A stretch of 64,000 nt of DNA from Actinernus sp. WN-2022 (taxonomy: Eukaryota > Cnidaria > Anthozoa > Actiniaria > Actinernidae): assembly GCA_030867875.1 (NCBI GenBank), contig JAOWCC010001589.1, positions 82,421,537 through 82,485,536 of the forward strand, written 5' to 3'. The position numbers and the translations under genes are program-made. The notes beneath the pieces are model-generated. The model was not told the origin of the DNA. It saw only the letters and a list, made by a program, of their open reading frames with translations, and searched no databases. Of this stretch, positions 1-11,890 are shown piece by piece (positions within the stretch are counted from its first letter, which is position 1; the number at the start of each line of letters is the position of its first letter).

Positions 1-859
1 TCATAAACCTCTTATTATCAAAAACTAACATTTAGAATTCCTGGTAATGTTGTGCTAGTCTCATTCCAGTAAGTAGCACCATAAAACAACATGAACTCTT
101 TTTGCCCCAAATTCTATATCTGATATACTTCAGTTGTCTAACTTAGTTTTCTTTGAGAGGCAGAAGCAGCAAATAAATGCTACCCGAACTGCGGGATTGA
201 TTCATCTTGTGATGTCACAATGGAAACTGTGGGATGTTATTGTAGTACTGTTTTCTCTTGGGAGGGACTTGATTCATCTTATGACATCACAGGATCCATG
301 AAAAATAATGAAAATTAATGCCAGAAATGTTACAAAATTTGCAAGATTAATACCTTTTTGTGGGAAATATACAATAGTACAATATATATATATATATTTT
401 TGACATGATACTAGCACTTATAACAGTATAGTCAAGCTACATTTAAATCTTATATGCTAGATAGATGGCATTCTAACATTTAGACTATATTTTAAAATTC
501 AGCTCTAAACATCCTACATGTACATGAGCATCTCTATAGTGTTAATGCTATCAATATTTAGACAATGTATGTATGATGGGTATATACTACATTCTTATGA
601 ATACAATTGATCAAGTCAGGCAAAGAGGTTACGCTATTATGGTAGATCGATCTAGTCATGAGGAATGGTAATCAGAGGAGAGGAACAATGATTCAGTTTG
701 CCATTGGCCTTTGGTAAATTGCTGAAACATTTTATAAATGTCCAGAGACATTTTGGTCAATTACATGTATGCCAAATTGTCTAAAATAAATTTCTGTAAA
801 TGCAATAAAATAATATTTTATTTGCTTATAAATAAAAAGTTGTTTTTGTTCAAGAAATC
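1..859. other. Non-coding stretch, no gene seen
   Basis: I see no convincing exon here. It is AT-rich, with a short TA microsatellite near 382-398. Later TKFC exons should lie to the left on the minus strand, but none could be matched in this stretch. Confidence 0.5.
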
Positions 860-970
860 ATGAAATCATGCACACAAACTCAAAATGCAGAAACACAACA
901 AAAATTAGAAAACTATTTTATTAGTCACAAACAAACACACAACAAACTTTTGGCTCTAACTCTAAAAAGT

Positions 971-994
971 GATATCTTCACGCGTGAAGATATC
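971..994. repeat. Perfect 24-bp palindrome
   Basis: The sequence reads the same on both strands, centred on ACGCGT between GATATC ends. It lies in non-coding DNA. It is probably the core of a small fold-back repeat; a regulatory role cannot be shown. Confidence 0.6.
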
Positions 995-1677
995 GCTTTT
1001 GAAAATATGACTGGTTTTCAAAGAATTTTAGGAACTGGTATTTCATCGATAATTACTCGGGCTGCCTGTGGCAGCGCCGAGTCTTAAAATGCAAGTCGTT
1101 ATTTTTTTTATTTTTTTTATTTCATGTCAGACGGCTTCTGCGCATGCGTTAAAGGTCAAATTCCAACCAATCAGATTGCACTGTGCTGGTCACGCAAACA
1201 AAGGTTAGATTTCCTCAGGCGCGCTCAGATAAGAAAGCTCAAAGCTCTCAGACGAGGCGAGACAAGGAGATATCAATTTCAAATAGTCATTGTCAGAAAT
1301 CTATTCCATCGTCGGTGGGCAATTATGCAATACAACCTAAATTTGGGTCAGGTCCATGTTTTACGACAGAATAGCCAGAGTCTTTCTACTGGATTCGGAA
1401 AGCTCGAGACATTATACAAGTCTGCTAATATGGGGAAAACTGAAACAAAAAATGAACTTTGACGGCAGAAACCCTCATATTTGAGCCAAGCGGAATATTT
1501 ACATGATCCGCTAAGATTTTTACAAATCTAATTAGTTAAGCAGATGTATGCAGTGTATGCCAACTGAAATGCTGTGCTCGTTTTGTGGTTACGGCTCAGT
1601 GGGGCAACTACACGAACAAGAAGCATGAACTGCCAGCAAAGAGAGAGGAATTGATCGGAGACGTTAAATTAATTTCA

Positions 1678-1725
1678 TCTTCAAATTGTCTCATGTGGCC
1701 CGAGTGAAAGGCCAGATGGGCTCTT
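1678..1725 (+). repeat. Dispersed repeat, copy also at 3263-3312
   Basis: About 45 bp containing CTCATGTGGCCCGAGTGAAA, followed by CCAGATGGGCTCTT, recur almost unchanged at 3263-3312 in the same orientation. This points to two fragments of one dispersed element. Confidence 0.6.
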
Positions 1726-2070
1726 TTCTACTTTCAACACACAGTCGCTAAACTGTACGAAATCTCCAAGAATAAATCCCTAATATCCAAACCAACGGGA
1801 AAAACTGAAAGAGGAAATCCTTGTGAGAAATCGACGTACATATGAAGCTATATAAGTTATCATCGACTATATGGGAGTCAAACATCGAGCTGCTATGAAA
1901 CCGCTTGTGACAGTTTGTTTACGCACTTTCATGACAAACGAACGTTTCTACTTTCGACACAACGGTCGCTAAACTGTACGAAATCTCCAAGGATATATCC
2001 CTAATGTCCAAACTAAAGGGAAAAACTGAAAGAGGAAATCATTGTAACCAATCGACATAAATATGAAGCT
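1726..2070 (+). repeat. Two direct repeats of about 125 bp
   Basis: 1726-1849 and 1946-2070 share a diverged unit (CGCTAAACTGTACGAAATCT, then AACTGAAAGAGGAAATC and ATATGAAGCT) with a period of about 220 bp. There are only two copies and no open frame is conserved. Confidence 0.7.
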
Positions 2071-3578
2071 CCAGAAGTAATTATTGAATACATGAGAACC
2101 CATAGAGAAAACCGATAATAATGAACACGGTATTAGTTTCACCGACATTTGTGGCGTAACTGAACTCGCACTACAGCATAGCTTGAAATACTGTACGAAA
2201 ACTCAAGAAATCTTCCATAGAATGTTCTATTTTTTTTACAGCTGAGAACTGTATTATTAAACATAAGAAATAAAACAATGGTGCCATTTGAAGAATTATA
2301 TCATGTCAAAAGTGCAAACGAAGAAATATATATCTACGGACGCGAGCAGCTCGATCGTTTCACTTTGGTCAAACTCGGACTGTTTACGACTGGAACCTGC
2401 AGTTTTATCGGACCTGCAGACTAAATTGTAAACGTGTGGCCGTGTTCAGGCTAGTAAATCTAGCTAGCTAACCACAGGAGGTAGCGAGCTTCTTTAGTCT
2501 GAACAGTTTTTCTGCTCTGGTGATTAGCTAGCTAGTGGTCGGTGGAATACTTTGAAGTTCCAAGCTACCTAGCGAGGAATTTTAGTTATTTTAAGGTTTT
2601 GAAATGTACACAAATGTCAAGTCAGTGTTATCATCCGATCTAGCCGACTTCTAGCTCTAGCTACGACCACGTTCACTACTCGCTCCAAGGTAATTTCTCT
2701 TACCACGACAACTACCGGGTGTATTGTACGTCAATTGAGCCATCATGGATAACGAGGATCGCCAAACACCAGTCAGTAGCAATTTTTCGCACAGTTTTAA
2801 TATTTTGGTTGAAATTTCATTTGAGCACTTTGGCGGTCAATTATTTGCGATTACGAAACACTTGCGCCAAGGGCAGTTATATTTCTATCTTTTAGAGGTC
2901 TTTAGAGATAGAAACAAACCAGAAGAGGGAAAAACAAAAAGTAAAACCTACTAAGTTACTAGGTCTGAACAGTACTAATTTATTAACTAGCTGCGAGTTG
3001 CTGACAGATATCTCAAGACTCTAGCTAGCTGCACGATAGTAGTCTGAACATACGTATACATACACACATGAATAAGTAGTGTTTTCAATAAAAGATCAAC
3101 TACTTTAATTTACATACGAGAAAACAAAAATATTAAATTACATACATGTATATATATACTAGGGGAGCAGAGAATGAAAGTCACCGCGCTACCGGCCACT
3201 CCTAAAGACTGCTAATAATTCTTCCCCTTGGTTATTACTAAGAGGATTTCAAATGAATGTGTATTTCATCTTCAATCTCATGTGGCCCGAGTGAAAGCCC
3301 AGATGGGCTCTTGTTATATATTAAACAGAACATTACTTGGCCGCTTGGAGATACAAATTCTATCTTCTCGTGTTGATGAAATATCTTACTCATTCACTGC
3401 ACTCACTCGTAAGATATTTTATTAACACTCGAAAATAAAATCCTTATCTCTGCGCGGCCATGTATAAATACACTCGGTCCCAGTCCTTTATCAGTCTACG
3501 AAATGGCTACAAAGTACATGTATTACTACTACATAGTATTATACTAATAACTATGCACATAAATAAAATCTTACTTAC

Positions 3579-4082
3579 TTTGTGTATGAGCACTGTTCCA
3601 CACAGCCCCCGTCTCCCTGCGCTCTTGTCTTTACTGGTAAGGGCACAATCTTCCCCAACAACAACCATATCTACTTTCAGTCCCTCGGCCTTTGCGCGCT
3701 CAGCGGCGAACCCAAAATTTAGCCTATCCCCCGTGTAATTTTTTACGATGAGTAACGTCCCACCACTGTTTCCCTTGCCGACAACTCTTATAGCAGCAAG
3801 GATGGACTTAGTTGGAGGTGAAGTGAAGACAGCACCGGCTATGGCAGCGGTTAGCATTCCCTTGCCTACAAACCCTGCATGGGATGGTTCATGGCCACTT
3901 CCACCTCCGGATATCAAAGTAACTTTACCAGCTTTCCGTAATTCCTGTACATCATCGCGTACGATAACACGATGACCTTTTAGCAAACGTAGCCCTGGAT
4001 TTGCTGCTACGATTCCTTCAAGGGCCTCATCGACTGCATTTGAGGGGCTGTTGATGAGCTTCTTGCTCGATTTGGCCGCCAT
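3579..4082 (-). CDS. TKFC: Triokinase/FMN cyclase (dihydroxyacetone kinase), first coding exon
   Basis: This exon encodes the first 168 residues of the DhaK-type domain of triokinase/FMN cyclase, which phosphorylates dihydroxyacetone and glyceraldehyde and also releases cyclic FMN. It has the glycine-rich [14 protein letters not shown] motif (His in the substrate pocket), [33 protein letters not shown] and the [12 protein letters not shown] stretch. These match the N-terminal order of animal TKFC. The start ATG at 4082-4080 gives the expected short lead before SKKLINS. The exon ends in phase 0 at 3579 with a strong donor (AAA|GTAAGT). The open frame running on to 3507 is intron read-through. 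The remaining exons (rest of DhaK, and the DhaL domain) must lie further left on the minus strand. Some I expected within 1-3578 were not found, so they are probably outside the window. Confidence 0.93.
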
Positions 4083-4152
4083 CTTGAGAACCTTGGCTTC
4101 TTGGTTGGGCTGCCTGTGGTGGACGACGCGCGCAGGCTTGGCACGGTTGGCA

Positions 4153-4250
4153 CAGCGCTGCGATTTATGTTGGAAGGGGGCAAGACAAAAGATTGTGCAG
4201 GCTCATAGTTCATTAGCGTCCCCTGAACGACTGAACTCACACGTTTCTAT
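4153..4250 (+). mobile_element. Left fragment of a MITE split by a later insertion
   Basis: Nearly identical to 38606-38703. The matching right part resumes at 5752, so one MITE copy was interrupted by the element at 4251-5751. The left terminal repeat seen at 38541 is missing here. The fragment lies about 70 bp upstream of the TKFC start codon and may be part of its promoter or 5' UTR. Confidence 0.75.
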
Positions 4251-4781
4251 AGATCGTTCTCACTGACGTCACACAAAAAATTGCGTCAAGAAAAGACTGA
4301 TATTAGTAAAATACTTTTAATGTTTTGTATAGAGCAGGTAAAAATATGTAAATGACCGAAATTTTGGAGCATTAGAGTACTTCGTAACTGAGCTGTCGGA
4401 CAAACAACATTCAAACAATTTAGTGTAATTTGTATGCGGTGGCCATGTTGGTGTACCTCTTTGGTACACCAAGATGGCGGCCGAAAACCTACTCTACAAA
4501 TAAAGCTGATTTTCCCAGCAATATGATTAGCATTCACTTCAAAACACATTATATATCACTTTTAACGTTAAATCAAGTCAAACATTTTAAATTGGCAGGA
4601 ATATATGGGTTTCCATGACATTTAGGAAACACGCTGAGCTGGGCCGTCACAAAATTCAAAATACTCTAATTCAATAACGATTCACCGTATCGACGTAAAA
4701 CTTTCAAAGAATACTGAGTATACCGATACCTAAATCATATTAAAAGAACAGGGTTATGTACTGTTTAAAACACGAACAGCA

Positions 4782-4843
4782 GTGTTTTATCAAGTTTAAA
4801 AATTCGAGGGCGAAGCCCGAGAATTTTTAGACTTGATAAAACA
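4782..4843. repeat. Hairpin inside the 1.5-kb element
   Basis: GTGTTTTATCAAG and its complement CTTGATAAAACAC flank a GGGCGAAGCCC core, giving arms of about 28 bp. Weaker pairing extends outward to about 4761-4862. Confidence 0.75.
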
Positions 4844-5061
4844 CGTGCTGTGAGTGTTTTAAACGGCTTCAAAACCGCTTTAAGAATGCAATGAAAGAAA
4901 GACGCACATCTCAAGGGAAAGATTACTTAATGAACCATTGAACCTTTGTATTCACAACGCCATGCAAAATATTCGAGTAATCACCGCCTGCAATTACGAA
5001 TATCTCAAGGGAATGACATGAAGAAATTACCATACTATGTTGTTTGAAGCGGCGTTTCGCA

Positions 5062-5186
5062 ATGCAACAAGAACCTGCACTTGAAGGATTTGGTGTCGTG
5101 GTTTACCTCGATAAAGTTCAAGACTTGGAAAGCGATGTGACTGGCATGACGGCAGACTATACATTTTTGACTCCGGCACAAAATAT
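5062..5186 (+). other. Open frame with a strong splice donor, unknown
   Basis: ATG at 5062 opens about 41 residues (MQQEPALEGFGVVVYLDKVQ and onward) and meets a consensus donor AT|GTAAGT at 5186. It could be a first coding exon or a chance frame inside the transposon at 4251-5751. I do not recognise the peptide and found no partner exon. Confidence 0.25.
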
Positions 5187-5751
5187 GTAAGTTTAATGTA
5201 CGTTTTTATTATTTTACGGCTTTGAGTTTGGTTTAATAATTGGAACTAAACAGTGGCTCGGTAAACAAGTAATGGTAGTTGGATACTTGGCTTCATTTTA
5301 AAAATGTTATCTGTGTTTCTCGGTAGTTTGCTGATATTAGTAAATTTAGTGCAAAATTTATTATCTAGGTACCTTATGTTCCGTGTACTTTTTGCTATCT
5401 TTGGGTCTTTATCAGTGAATTCTTAATTAGGATGAAACTTTATATAAAATTTCATGTTCATTTGTATTCTTTATATAAAACGTTCATCCTAATTAGCAAT
5501 TCAATGAGAAAGCTGAAACATCAATAGAAATTCCATTGTCTCAATCATTAACCCCGTTTCCCCCTGGGACAGAATTCAAATCCCTCCGCCGGCCTTTTAG
5601 AATGATGAGATTTTATCAGGTATAAAGGAGCATGCACGTGACTGATTTGCTTCATCTGATTGGACAAAATGCTTATTAATTATTCATGAGTTTTTGAAAG
5701 ATCCTTTAGTTTAGATTTTAGAATTTTGATGACGTCACGTGAAAACGATCT

Positions 5752-5883
5752 ATTGGCTGATTGATTAACACATTGGAATTTCTATTGTGTTTTGTGCAGG
5801 GTCATGGTTGAAAAAAGCTAACAAAGACATATAACAAAGAAGGTCGCTGGGTTTCATAACCATTCCACTCTATTAACTATGGT
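5752..5883 (+). mobile_element. Right fragment of the split MITE
   Basis: Matches 38704-38826, including AGCTAACAAAGAC and the terminal CCATTCCACTCTATTAACTA. It is the second half of the copy begun at 4153. Confidence 0.75.
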
Positions 5884-6178
5884 CCATGGGCCAGGACCCC
5901 CAAAATAGCCATTTGGTACCAAAATGAGGGACAAATTCTAACATATATTTTTGAAAACCTTGTTTCCTCTAGTCTATTTTGGTATATGATAACCGTGTCA
6001 AATGAGTAGCTTTCTGGGAGTTATCACGTGATCAAGTGACGTCATTCAATTTCACTGAATGGCCGCCGAATATTGTACAAAGATCACTAGAAGCCTGTAA
6101 AAGCCATATTCATAAAAATACTTCCAGAGTTAATTTGGAGAAACTTTTAAATATAGGCGTAATTCTCAAACGGTTTCC

Positions 6179-6295
6179 ATGGCAACAGAAGGCAAAATAA
6201 AACGTGAATTCGAAGAATTATTAGAAAATCACGACATAACAAAAGAAGAAGGCGTTTTTGGAAAAAAAGACTGCATCAATTTAGTGCTTATCTAA
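6179..6295 (+). other. 38-codon open frame, unknown
   Basis: ATG GCA ACA opens a short, charged, closed frame (MATEGKIKREFEELLENHDI, then 18 more residues) ending in TAA. The codon pattern looks plausible but there is no family match and no donor. It could be a transposon-derived fragment. Confidence 0.2.
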
Positions 6296-6689
6296 TGTTG
6301 GTGATCAGCTGATTGAATTATAGAATGGTTGTTTTCACCCTTACTTTAATACTTAAGTATCGTCGTCATCCGAGACAGCCTCCTCGACGGGATCCTCGCG
6401 CCGGTTCTCGTAGTCTTGTAACTAGCTTGCACATGTCCGTGCATTTCAGGCGATTTCAGGCCATTTGCCAGACAGGTGCAGGTCGATGTCGGAAGCTGGC
6501 ATGACCTCGTGCATGAGCAAAATAAGAGCTCTAGAACGGCTGACAGTATCAAATGCCTTTAATTTTTAAGTCCAAAAAGACAACCAGCCCCTCCCCTCCC
6601 CCTCTTCCAGTGTGACTTATTTGATATCTGAGTCAGTACTTCTTAGGGTGTACAGTTTCAGTTGATTGACATGGATGCTATGTGACCAG

Positions 6690-7310
6690 CTAAAGGTGAA
6701 TGATGATAAGGCTGAGTTCTTGATTATAGGTACTAAATGTACCGCCCGCGTCGCAGCAATTGGCAAAGGTGGATATTAGTAGTATACGAGTGGGCGACTT
6801 GCCTAGTGGATATTTCTCCTGCTTCTGTCGCAAGAAACATAGGCTCTGAGTTTGATTCCAAGTTGTCAATGGAAATGAACATTACAAAAACATGCAGTTC
6901 TTCGTTTTATTACCGTATACAACATCAGACGCATTAGAAAATATATTTGAACCAAGCATTGCATTGAGACTGATCCACGTATTCATTTCAAGCCGGATCG
7001 ACTACTGTAACAGTCTCAGTCTTGTACGGCCTTCCGGATTGTCAGTGAGATTAAGAAACTACAGTGGGTACAGAACGTTCTGCAATGAAAGTAAAATCTG
7101 CCACATTACACCACTGCTAGTTGAGGGCTAGTTGACTTACACTAGCTACCAGTCAGATATAGAATTTAATTCAAAGTTTTATTGACTATTTTTAAAGTCT
7201 TTAATGGATTAGCACATTTATACTTACTCAATTAATTATGCATAGGCCTCCATCACGCTATAATCTTAGATCTTAGATATTTACTTCCTATTTCATAGTT
7301 TACACTAATA
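6690..7310 (+). pseudogene. Decayed LINE reverse transcriptase, 3' part
   Basis: Broken frames keep family landmarks of CR1/L2-type LINEs in order. They are VNDDKAEFLIIGT near 6700, GSEFDSKLSMEMNITKTC near 6850, then IHVFISSRIDYCNSL near 6985 and a HITPLL remnant near 7110. Several stops and frameshifts make it non-functional. The 5' part is absent. Confidence 0.75.
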
Positions 7311-7457
7311 CTGGAAGGTGCATAAAAGGATAAAACAGTGAAAAAATACAGCCTTATAACAACAACAACGTGGAGGTGCAACAATGGAGGTGATAAATAT
7401 ATAAACAAACACGCAAATAAATAATCAGATAAATAATGATTGCTGAAGTAAGTCAGC

Positions 7458-9330
7458 TTATAAGCGCCTAAGATATGGAGGCGTCTTCATTGTCTTGATC
7501 GCAGGTCCAATAGCAACATTAAATAGAGGTAATGATGGAGCATTGATCACGTGCTCAGGTAATTTATTCCATACGCGGATTGTGCGAACGAAAAATGAAT
7601 AGCTAAAAGCAAGAACGTTGCACTGTAACTGACAATGATACAAGTTATTATGTCTAGGGTTTGGGACAATATTGGGAGGGAAGCCAATCCCCACCAAGCC
7701 ATTACGGATCTTATAAAACACTGCGGCCTGTTGGGCAAGTCTTCTCTCCTCAAGGGTGTCCCAACCCAGTGTGTTAACAAGTTCGGACGTACTGGTGTAG
7801 CGATCATAGTTGCAAACAAAGCGAGCAGCATTTTTCTGAACTTGTTCAATCTTATTTACGTCAGAGTCAGTGTAAGGGTTCCAAGCCTCAGAAGCATATT
7901 CAAGTTTGGGTCTAACTAAAGTGTCGTAAACTCGCTTCTTAACAGATTTGGTACAGCCTGGGTTTCAGGGTTCTGCGAACAATACCTAGTGTTTTGTTAG
8001 ATTTAGATGCGATTTTGGAGCAGTGAGTGTTCCAGCGAATATCATGGGTCTGTGTGACTCCGAGGTAGTCATGAGATGGTGACGGAGATAGAGCCTTGCC
8101 ATTTACATGATAGGTAAACTTGCTATATTCACGCTTATTGGTTATGTTCAACAGGTGACATTTGGCAGTATTAAATTCCATCGACCAATCCATACACCAT
8201 TTTGCTAGTGTGTTTAGGTCGTCCTGCAAGATCTCGCAATCTAATTCAGATTTAATCTGCCGGTAGAGAATCGTATCGTCAGCAAATAACCTGATGTTGG
8301 AGCTAATGTTATCAGCAATATCGTTAATATACAACAGAAACAGGGTCGGACCGAGGACAGACCCCTGTGGAACACCGGAGGTAACACTAGCGACGTCAGA
8401 ATGAGATCCGTTCACCGAAACGGTTTGTGAACGATTTTGGGGGAAAGCCGCATTAATCCAACCAAGCATGTGCCCATTGATACCATAATACTCGGCCTTA
8501 GCAGCTAACTTATGGTGTGACACCTAATTGAAAGCCTTGCTAAAGTCCAGTAAGATTGTGTCAACCTGACTATGGTTGTTTAGCCCTGTAGCCCAGTCAT
8601 GAATAGCTGATATTAGCTGTGTTGTACACGAGAGATGTTTCCTAAAGCCATGCTGATGATTCATGATAATGTTATTGTTAGCAAGGTGTTTGTTTAAATG
8701 ACTGAGGATTATGTGTTCCATCACCTTACAGCAGAGACAGGTAAGTGAGATGGGCCTATAATTTGCAGGGTTGGTTTTAGAGTCCTTTTTGTAAACCGCT
8801 GTAACAAGGACTGTAGACCAATCGGATGGGATAACGCCAGTATCATAGCTTTGCTGGAAAATTACGGTGAGTACATCACAAATTTCACTCGCAAGCTCTC
8901 GCAAGATTTTTGCTGGTATCAGGTTGGGACCCCGGATTTATTAACCTTTAGATCAGATAATAATTTCTTTAGACCGAATACACTGAACGTGATGTCCAGA
9001 CTATTAGGATAAGGTGACGGGCCTTTATCAGGGACTGAGCCATCATCAGGAGTAAACACTGATTTAAAGTGGTTATTGAGGGCTTCTGCTTTGTCTTTGT
9101 CAGAGATGTGAAGGTTTCCATTAGTTCTTAAAGTAGGAATTTCAATGTTTGCAGTTCGGGATAACTTCACATGGCTCCAGAAACGCTTAGGATCTGATAC
9201 TAAGCTATTTCCAACAGTATTACAAAGATAGTCATTGTATGATGATTTCAGCAGATTTACAACCTTCGGTTGCGCTGCTTTCTGTATGCGGACCAGTTTA
9301 TCTTAGAAATTCTGATGACAATACTTCAAC
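7458..9330 (-). pseudogene. LINE reverse transcriptase pseudogene
   Basis: Read on the minus strand, four collinear frames give a reverse transcriptase without an endonuclease. The order is fingers (NYRPISLTCLCCKVMEH) and DFSKAF at 8904-8524; GVPQGSVLGP and FADDTILY at 8523-7939; then the C-terminal region with RTIRVWNKLPEHVINA near 7458-7849. The catalytic FADD is intact. An in-frame TAG follows DFSKAFN at 8526-8524, and there are further frameshifts near 8910 and 7940-7850. It is a dead 5'-truncated CR1/L2-like copy. Confidence 0.88.
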
Positions 9331-9394
9331 TTAGTTACCCTAGATTTAAGACCAAGGTTACTCTTGGAGACCATGCTTTTACTTGTGCTTCTCC

Positions 9395-9550
9395 AAATTA
9401 ATGTTATGGAACGCGCTCCGAGTAGAGATCAGGAACTCAAGTTCGATCGGTTACTTTAAGTCTAAGCTGAAGACCCACCTTTATAAGAAGGCGTTTTATT
9501 AGTCTAGCCTCAATAAAAGTGTGAGGCCCTATATAGTTACGTAGTTGTAG
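9395..9550 (+). pseudogene. Short LINE 3' fragment
   Basis: WNALRVEIRNSSSIGYFKSK, then LKTHLYKKAFY and a stop, is the typical C-terminal end of a CR1/L2-type reverse transcriptase. It is followed by a short 3' UTR with GAGGCCCTATATAG. It is severely 5'-truncated and sits between two other LINE remnants. Confidence 0.75.
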
Positions 9551-9639
9551 TGCTATTTTATAATTATATGGTGTAAAGTTTTAGTATTTTTAGAATGCTT
9601 TCGTCTTATGACTATTGTAATGCGCATTTGAACATATAC

Positions 9640-9862
9640 ATATGGAATACATATTATTGGAATATCACCATGACCTACTGCCTTAGAACAGTCAAGACTA
9701 TATAGGTGATCTAACACCTTGTATGGAGAGATAAACTCAAAAGAAAGCTCAACAGGATAGGCAATTTTCATCCAGTCTTTAAAGCGTTTTTTACTCGACG
9801 GAAGCTTTTTGGCTAGCGAGGGCCCTACACTTGTGAAACACTTATTAAAGATCCTAACAATG
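9640..9862 (-). pseudogene. Inverted 5' segment of the LINE at 9863-10790
   Basis: The minus strand encodes the region just before the RT palm: FNKCFTSVGPSLAKKLPSSK through SLDCSKAVGHGDIPI. In an intact LINE this precedes the EPLSFIFN segment, which is found on the plus strand from about 9863. Opposite orientation with a head-to-head junction is the classic 5' inversion left by twin priming. Confidence 0.8.
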
Positions 9863-10790
9863 TCAATATTCTTATTCATAAAGAAGGTAGCTGAAATCAT
9901 TTTTGAACCACTCAGTTTTATTTTTAACACCACTATAAAGACAAGTATATTTCCTGACCTCATGAAGATTGCCAAAGTGATCCCTCTGTTTAAAGAGGGT
10001 GATAAATCGTCCGTTTCCAGCTTTAGACCTATATCATTGTTACCAACCTTTTCAAAAATATTTGAAAAAATAATTTGTGAAATGTTAACAAACCATTTAG
10101 AAAACAATCATCTCAGTGTTATTTGACTATCAATTCGGTTTTAGAAAGAAAAGAAGCATGCACAACTTTCGCAATTGTTGACTTTGTCAATAGAATTTTA
10201 GATTCAATTGACAAAGGAAATGTTTCTATAGGTATTTTTCTTGATCCGCTGTCAAAGGCATTTGACACAGTTGATCACAGTATTTTGCTGGACAAGCTCT
10301 CCTATTACGGTATCAATAATGATACGAGAAAATTGTTTAAAAGTTATCTCAACAACCGAAAGCAGTATGTATATTTAGATGGGGTTGAATCCAGTCTTCT
10401 CCCAATTACCTGCGGTGTGCCACAGACCCATCCTTGGGCCATCCTATTTCTGATCTACATTAACGATGCACAATGTATTACAAAATTTATACATTTAGTG
10501 TTATATGCCGATGACATGAATATTTTCTACAGTCATATACTGAGCAATCTTAAATCTTTAGTATCAGTCTTAAATAAGGAACTCAAGTGTCTAAACGAAT
10601 GGCTTTTAGCAAATAAGCTTACCGTGAATCTATCAAAGACTAAGTTCATTGTCTTTGCCTCTAAACAAAAACTTATGAACAATACACGCAATAGCTCTGA
10701 TTTCAGTTTAAAACTGTCAGTGGAAGCAATTAACAGAGCGACGAACACAAAATTTCTGGGTGTCTTTATTGAGAAAAGAAAATTTAATTT
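9863..10790 (+). pseudogene. LINE reverse transcriptase, truncated
   Basis: Plus-strand frames at 9809-10126 and 10123-10887 give KIAKVIPLFKEGD, RPISLLPTFSKIFEK, then KAFDTVDHSILLDKLSYYGI, GVPQ and the catalytic YADDMNIFY. A frameshift near 10125 separates the two frames, and the GVPQ loop is altered (GVPQTHPWAI). Homology ends near 10780 (KFLGVFIEKRKFN), so the C-terminal third is lost. Confidence 0.85.
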
Positions 10791-10796
10791 AGCATG

Positions 10797-10836
10797 GAGC
10801 CTCGTATTGAAACCTTTGTGCGTGACAAGTAAAGCG
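10797..10836 (+). repeat. 40-bp dispersed repeat, copy at 45426
   Basis: GGAGCCTCGTATTGAAACCT, then TTGTGCGTGACAAGTAAAGC, recurs at 45426-45465 with few changes. It marks the edge of an unclassified dispersed element that cut into the LINE. Confidence 0.6.
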
Positions 10837-11558
10837 GAAGTGGGCTATTGGAATGTGATCTTTCTTGTGATGGGGTTCATTTCTTAATGAAATTAATTTT
10901 TAACACTCGTTCTCAGTCCCTTCCTCAACTCCAAATGGCTAACTTGATATCCCGCCAAAATTCAGTCACGTGGGAGATGACGCACTTGCGAACGTATTAA
11001 CATCACGAAGCCTGTCTGCCTAGCTGGCGTGGCCAACAATCTGTCATTTGGTAGTTTTAATCCAACCTTTACGTAACCTTGTTTGAGCATCCCAGACATG
11101 ATTCAGAACATAGACAAGAAAGAACCTACCTCATCAGCAATGTCAATGTCAATTTGGTGATTATCAATTAAAATTAGTGACTAATAGTGAACATTGGCAA
11201 AATATAAGTCACGTTTATGTTCATAGCAGTTTTAACGCTGTCTCAGAGCGCGCTAGGTTTTGTTAAACAAATCAGCGAGGAGAATAGAAAACCTTTTCTT
11301 CTTGTTTAATTTTGCAGCTCGTTGTCGCCGCTTTTAGAAAATTTAGCTTTGAGACTAAGGTACCATTCGCGTAACATTTTCACCACTCCGCCGTTCGATC
11401 ACCGTTTTGTTCTAGCACGTGCATGCAAAGATAATTTATTTACACGTGTACACCTTGAAGTGGCCTGTAAGCTAATTTTTTTAAATCACTATATCGATTC
11501 TACATCAAATGAATAGTGCAACAGTCAGTAATATTTCTTGTTTTGAACTACATCAAGT

Positions 11559-11890
11559 GAGGGTCCTGAAGGGTAAAATGGGAGCTGGGATTTGCCTCTT
11601 TTTGGGCTGGGAAAATGGGATTCGTGAACTGGGACTGGGATTTTACCACTGGGAATGGGACAAACACTTTGGAAAATGGGAATGGGATTTCTCTTCTTTG
11701 TGAGACTTGCTAGTCTCTGACTCTATAATTTCACACAAATACTCGAATTAGCCCACTTTGATGACACAAATACTCGAATTAGCCCACTTTGATGACACAA
11801 ATACTCGAATTAGCCCACTTTGATGACTGGGATTTGGATCAAAATTGGGCTGGGAACTGGGATTTAGGACCCCCCTTCAGGACCCTCTCA
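11559..11890. mobile_element. MITE with short TIRs and tandem repeats inside
   Basis: The left end GAGGGTCCTGAAGGG and right end CCCTTCAGGACCCTC are inverted copies, each flanked by TCAAGTGA, a likely 6-8 bp target duplication. The inside is rich in CTGGGATTTGG/ATGGGA motifs and holds three 31-bp tandem repeats. Confidence 0.7.
11734..11826 (+). repeat. Three perfect 31-bp tandem repeats
   Basis: The unit starts CACAAATACTCGAATTAGCC and ends ACTTTGATGA. Copies start at 11734, 11765 and 11796 with no differences, indicating a recent expansion. There are no spacers, so this is not a CRISPR. Confidence 0.9.

Larger units (their letters stand above)
4251..5751. mobile_element. 1.5-kb TIR element inserted into a MITE
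   Basis: The left end begins AGATCGTTCTCACTGACGTC. The right end, read on the other strand, begins AGATCGTTTTCACGTGACGT. The flanks join to restore the uninterrupted sequence seen at 38703 (TTTCTATTGGCTG), implying a 2-3 bp duplication (AT or TAT). No transposase is recognisable, so it is probably non-autonomous. It holds a large hairpin at 4761-4862 and a short open frame with a good donor at 5062. Confidence 0.7.

Noticed and set aside
1124..1462. 112-codon basic frame
   Set aside because: No domain, overlaps another frame of equal quality, and lies in repeat-like DNA.
9553..10107. 184-codon minus-strand protein
   Set aside because: Only its middle (9862-9640) is real LINE coding; the rest is antisense of the plus-strand RT.
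11734..11826. CRISPR-like array
   Set aside because: Units are joined without spacers and the genome is eukaryotic.
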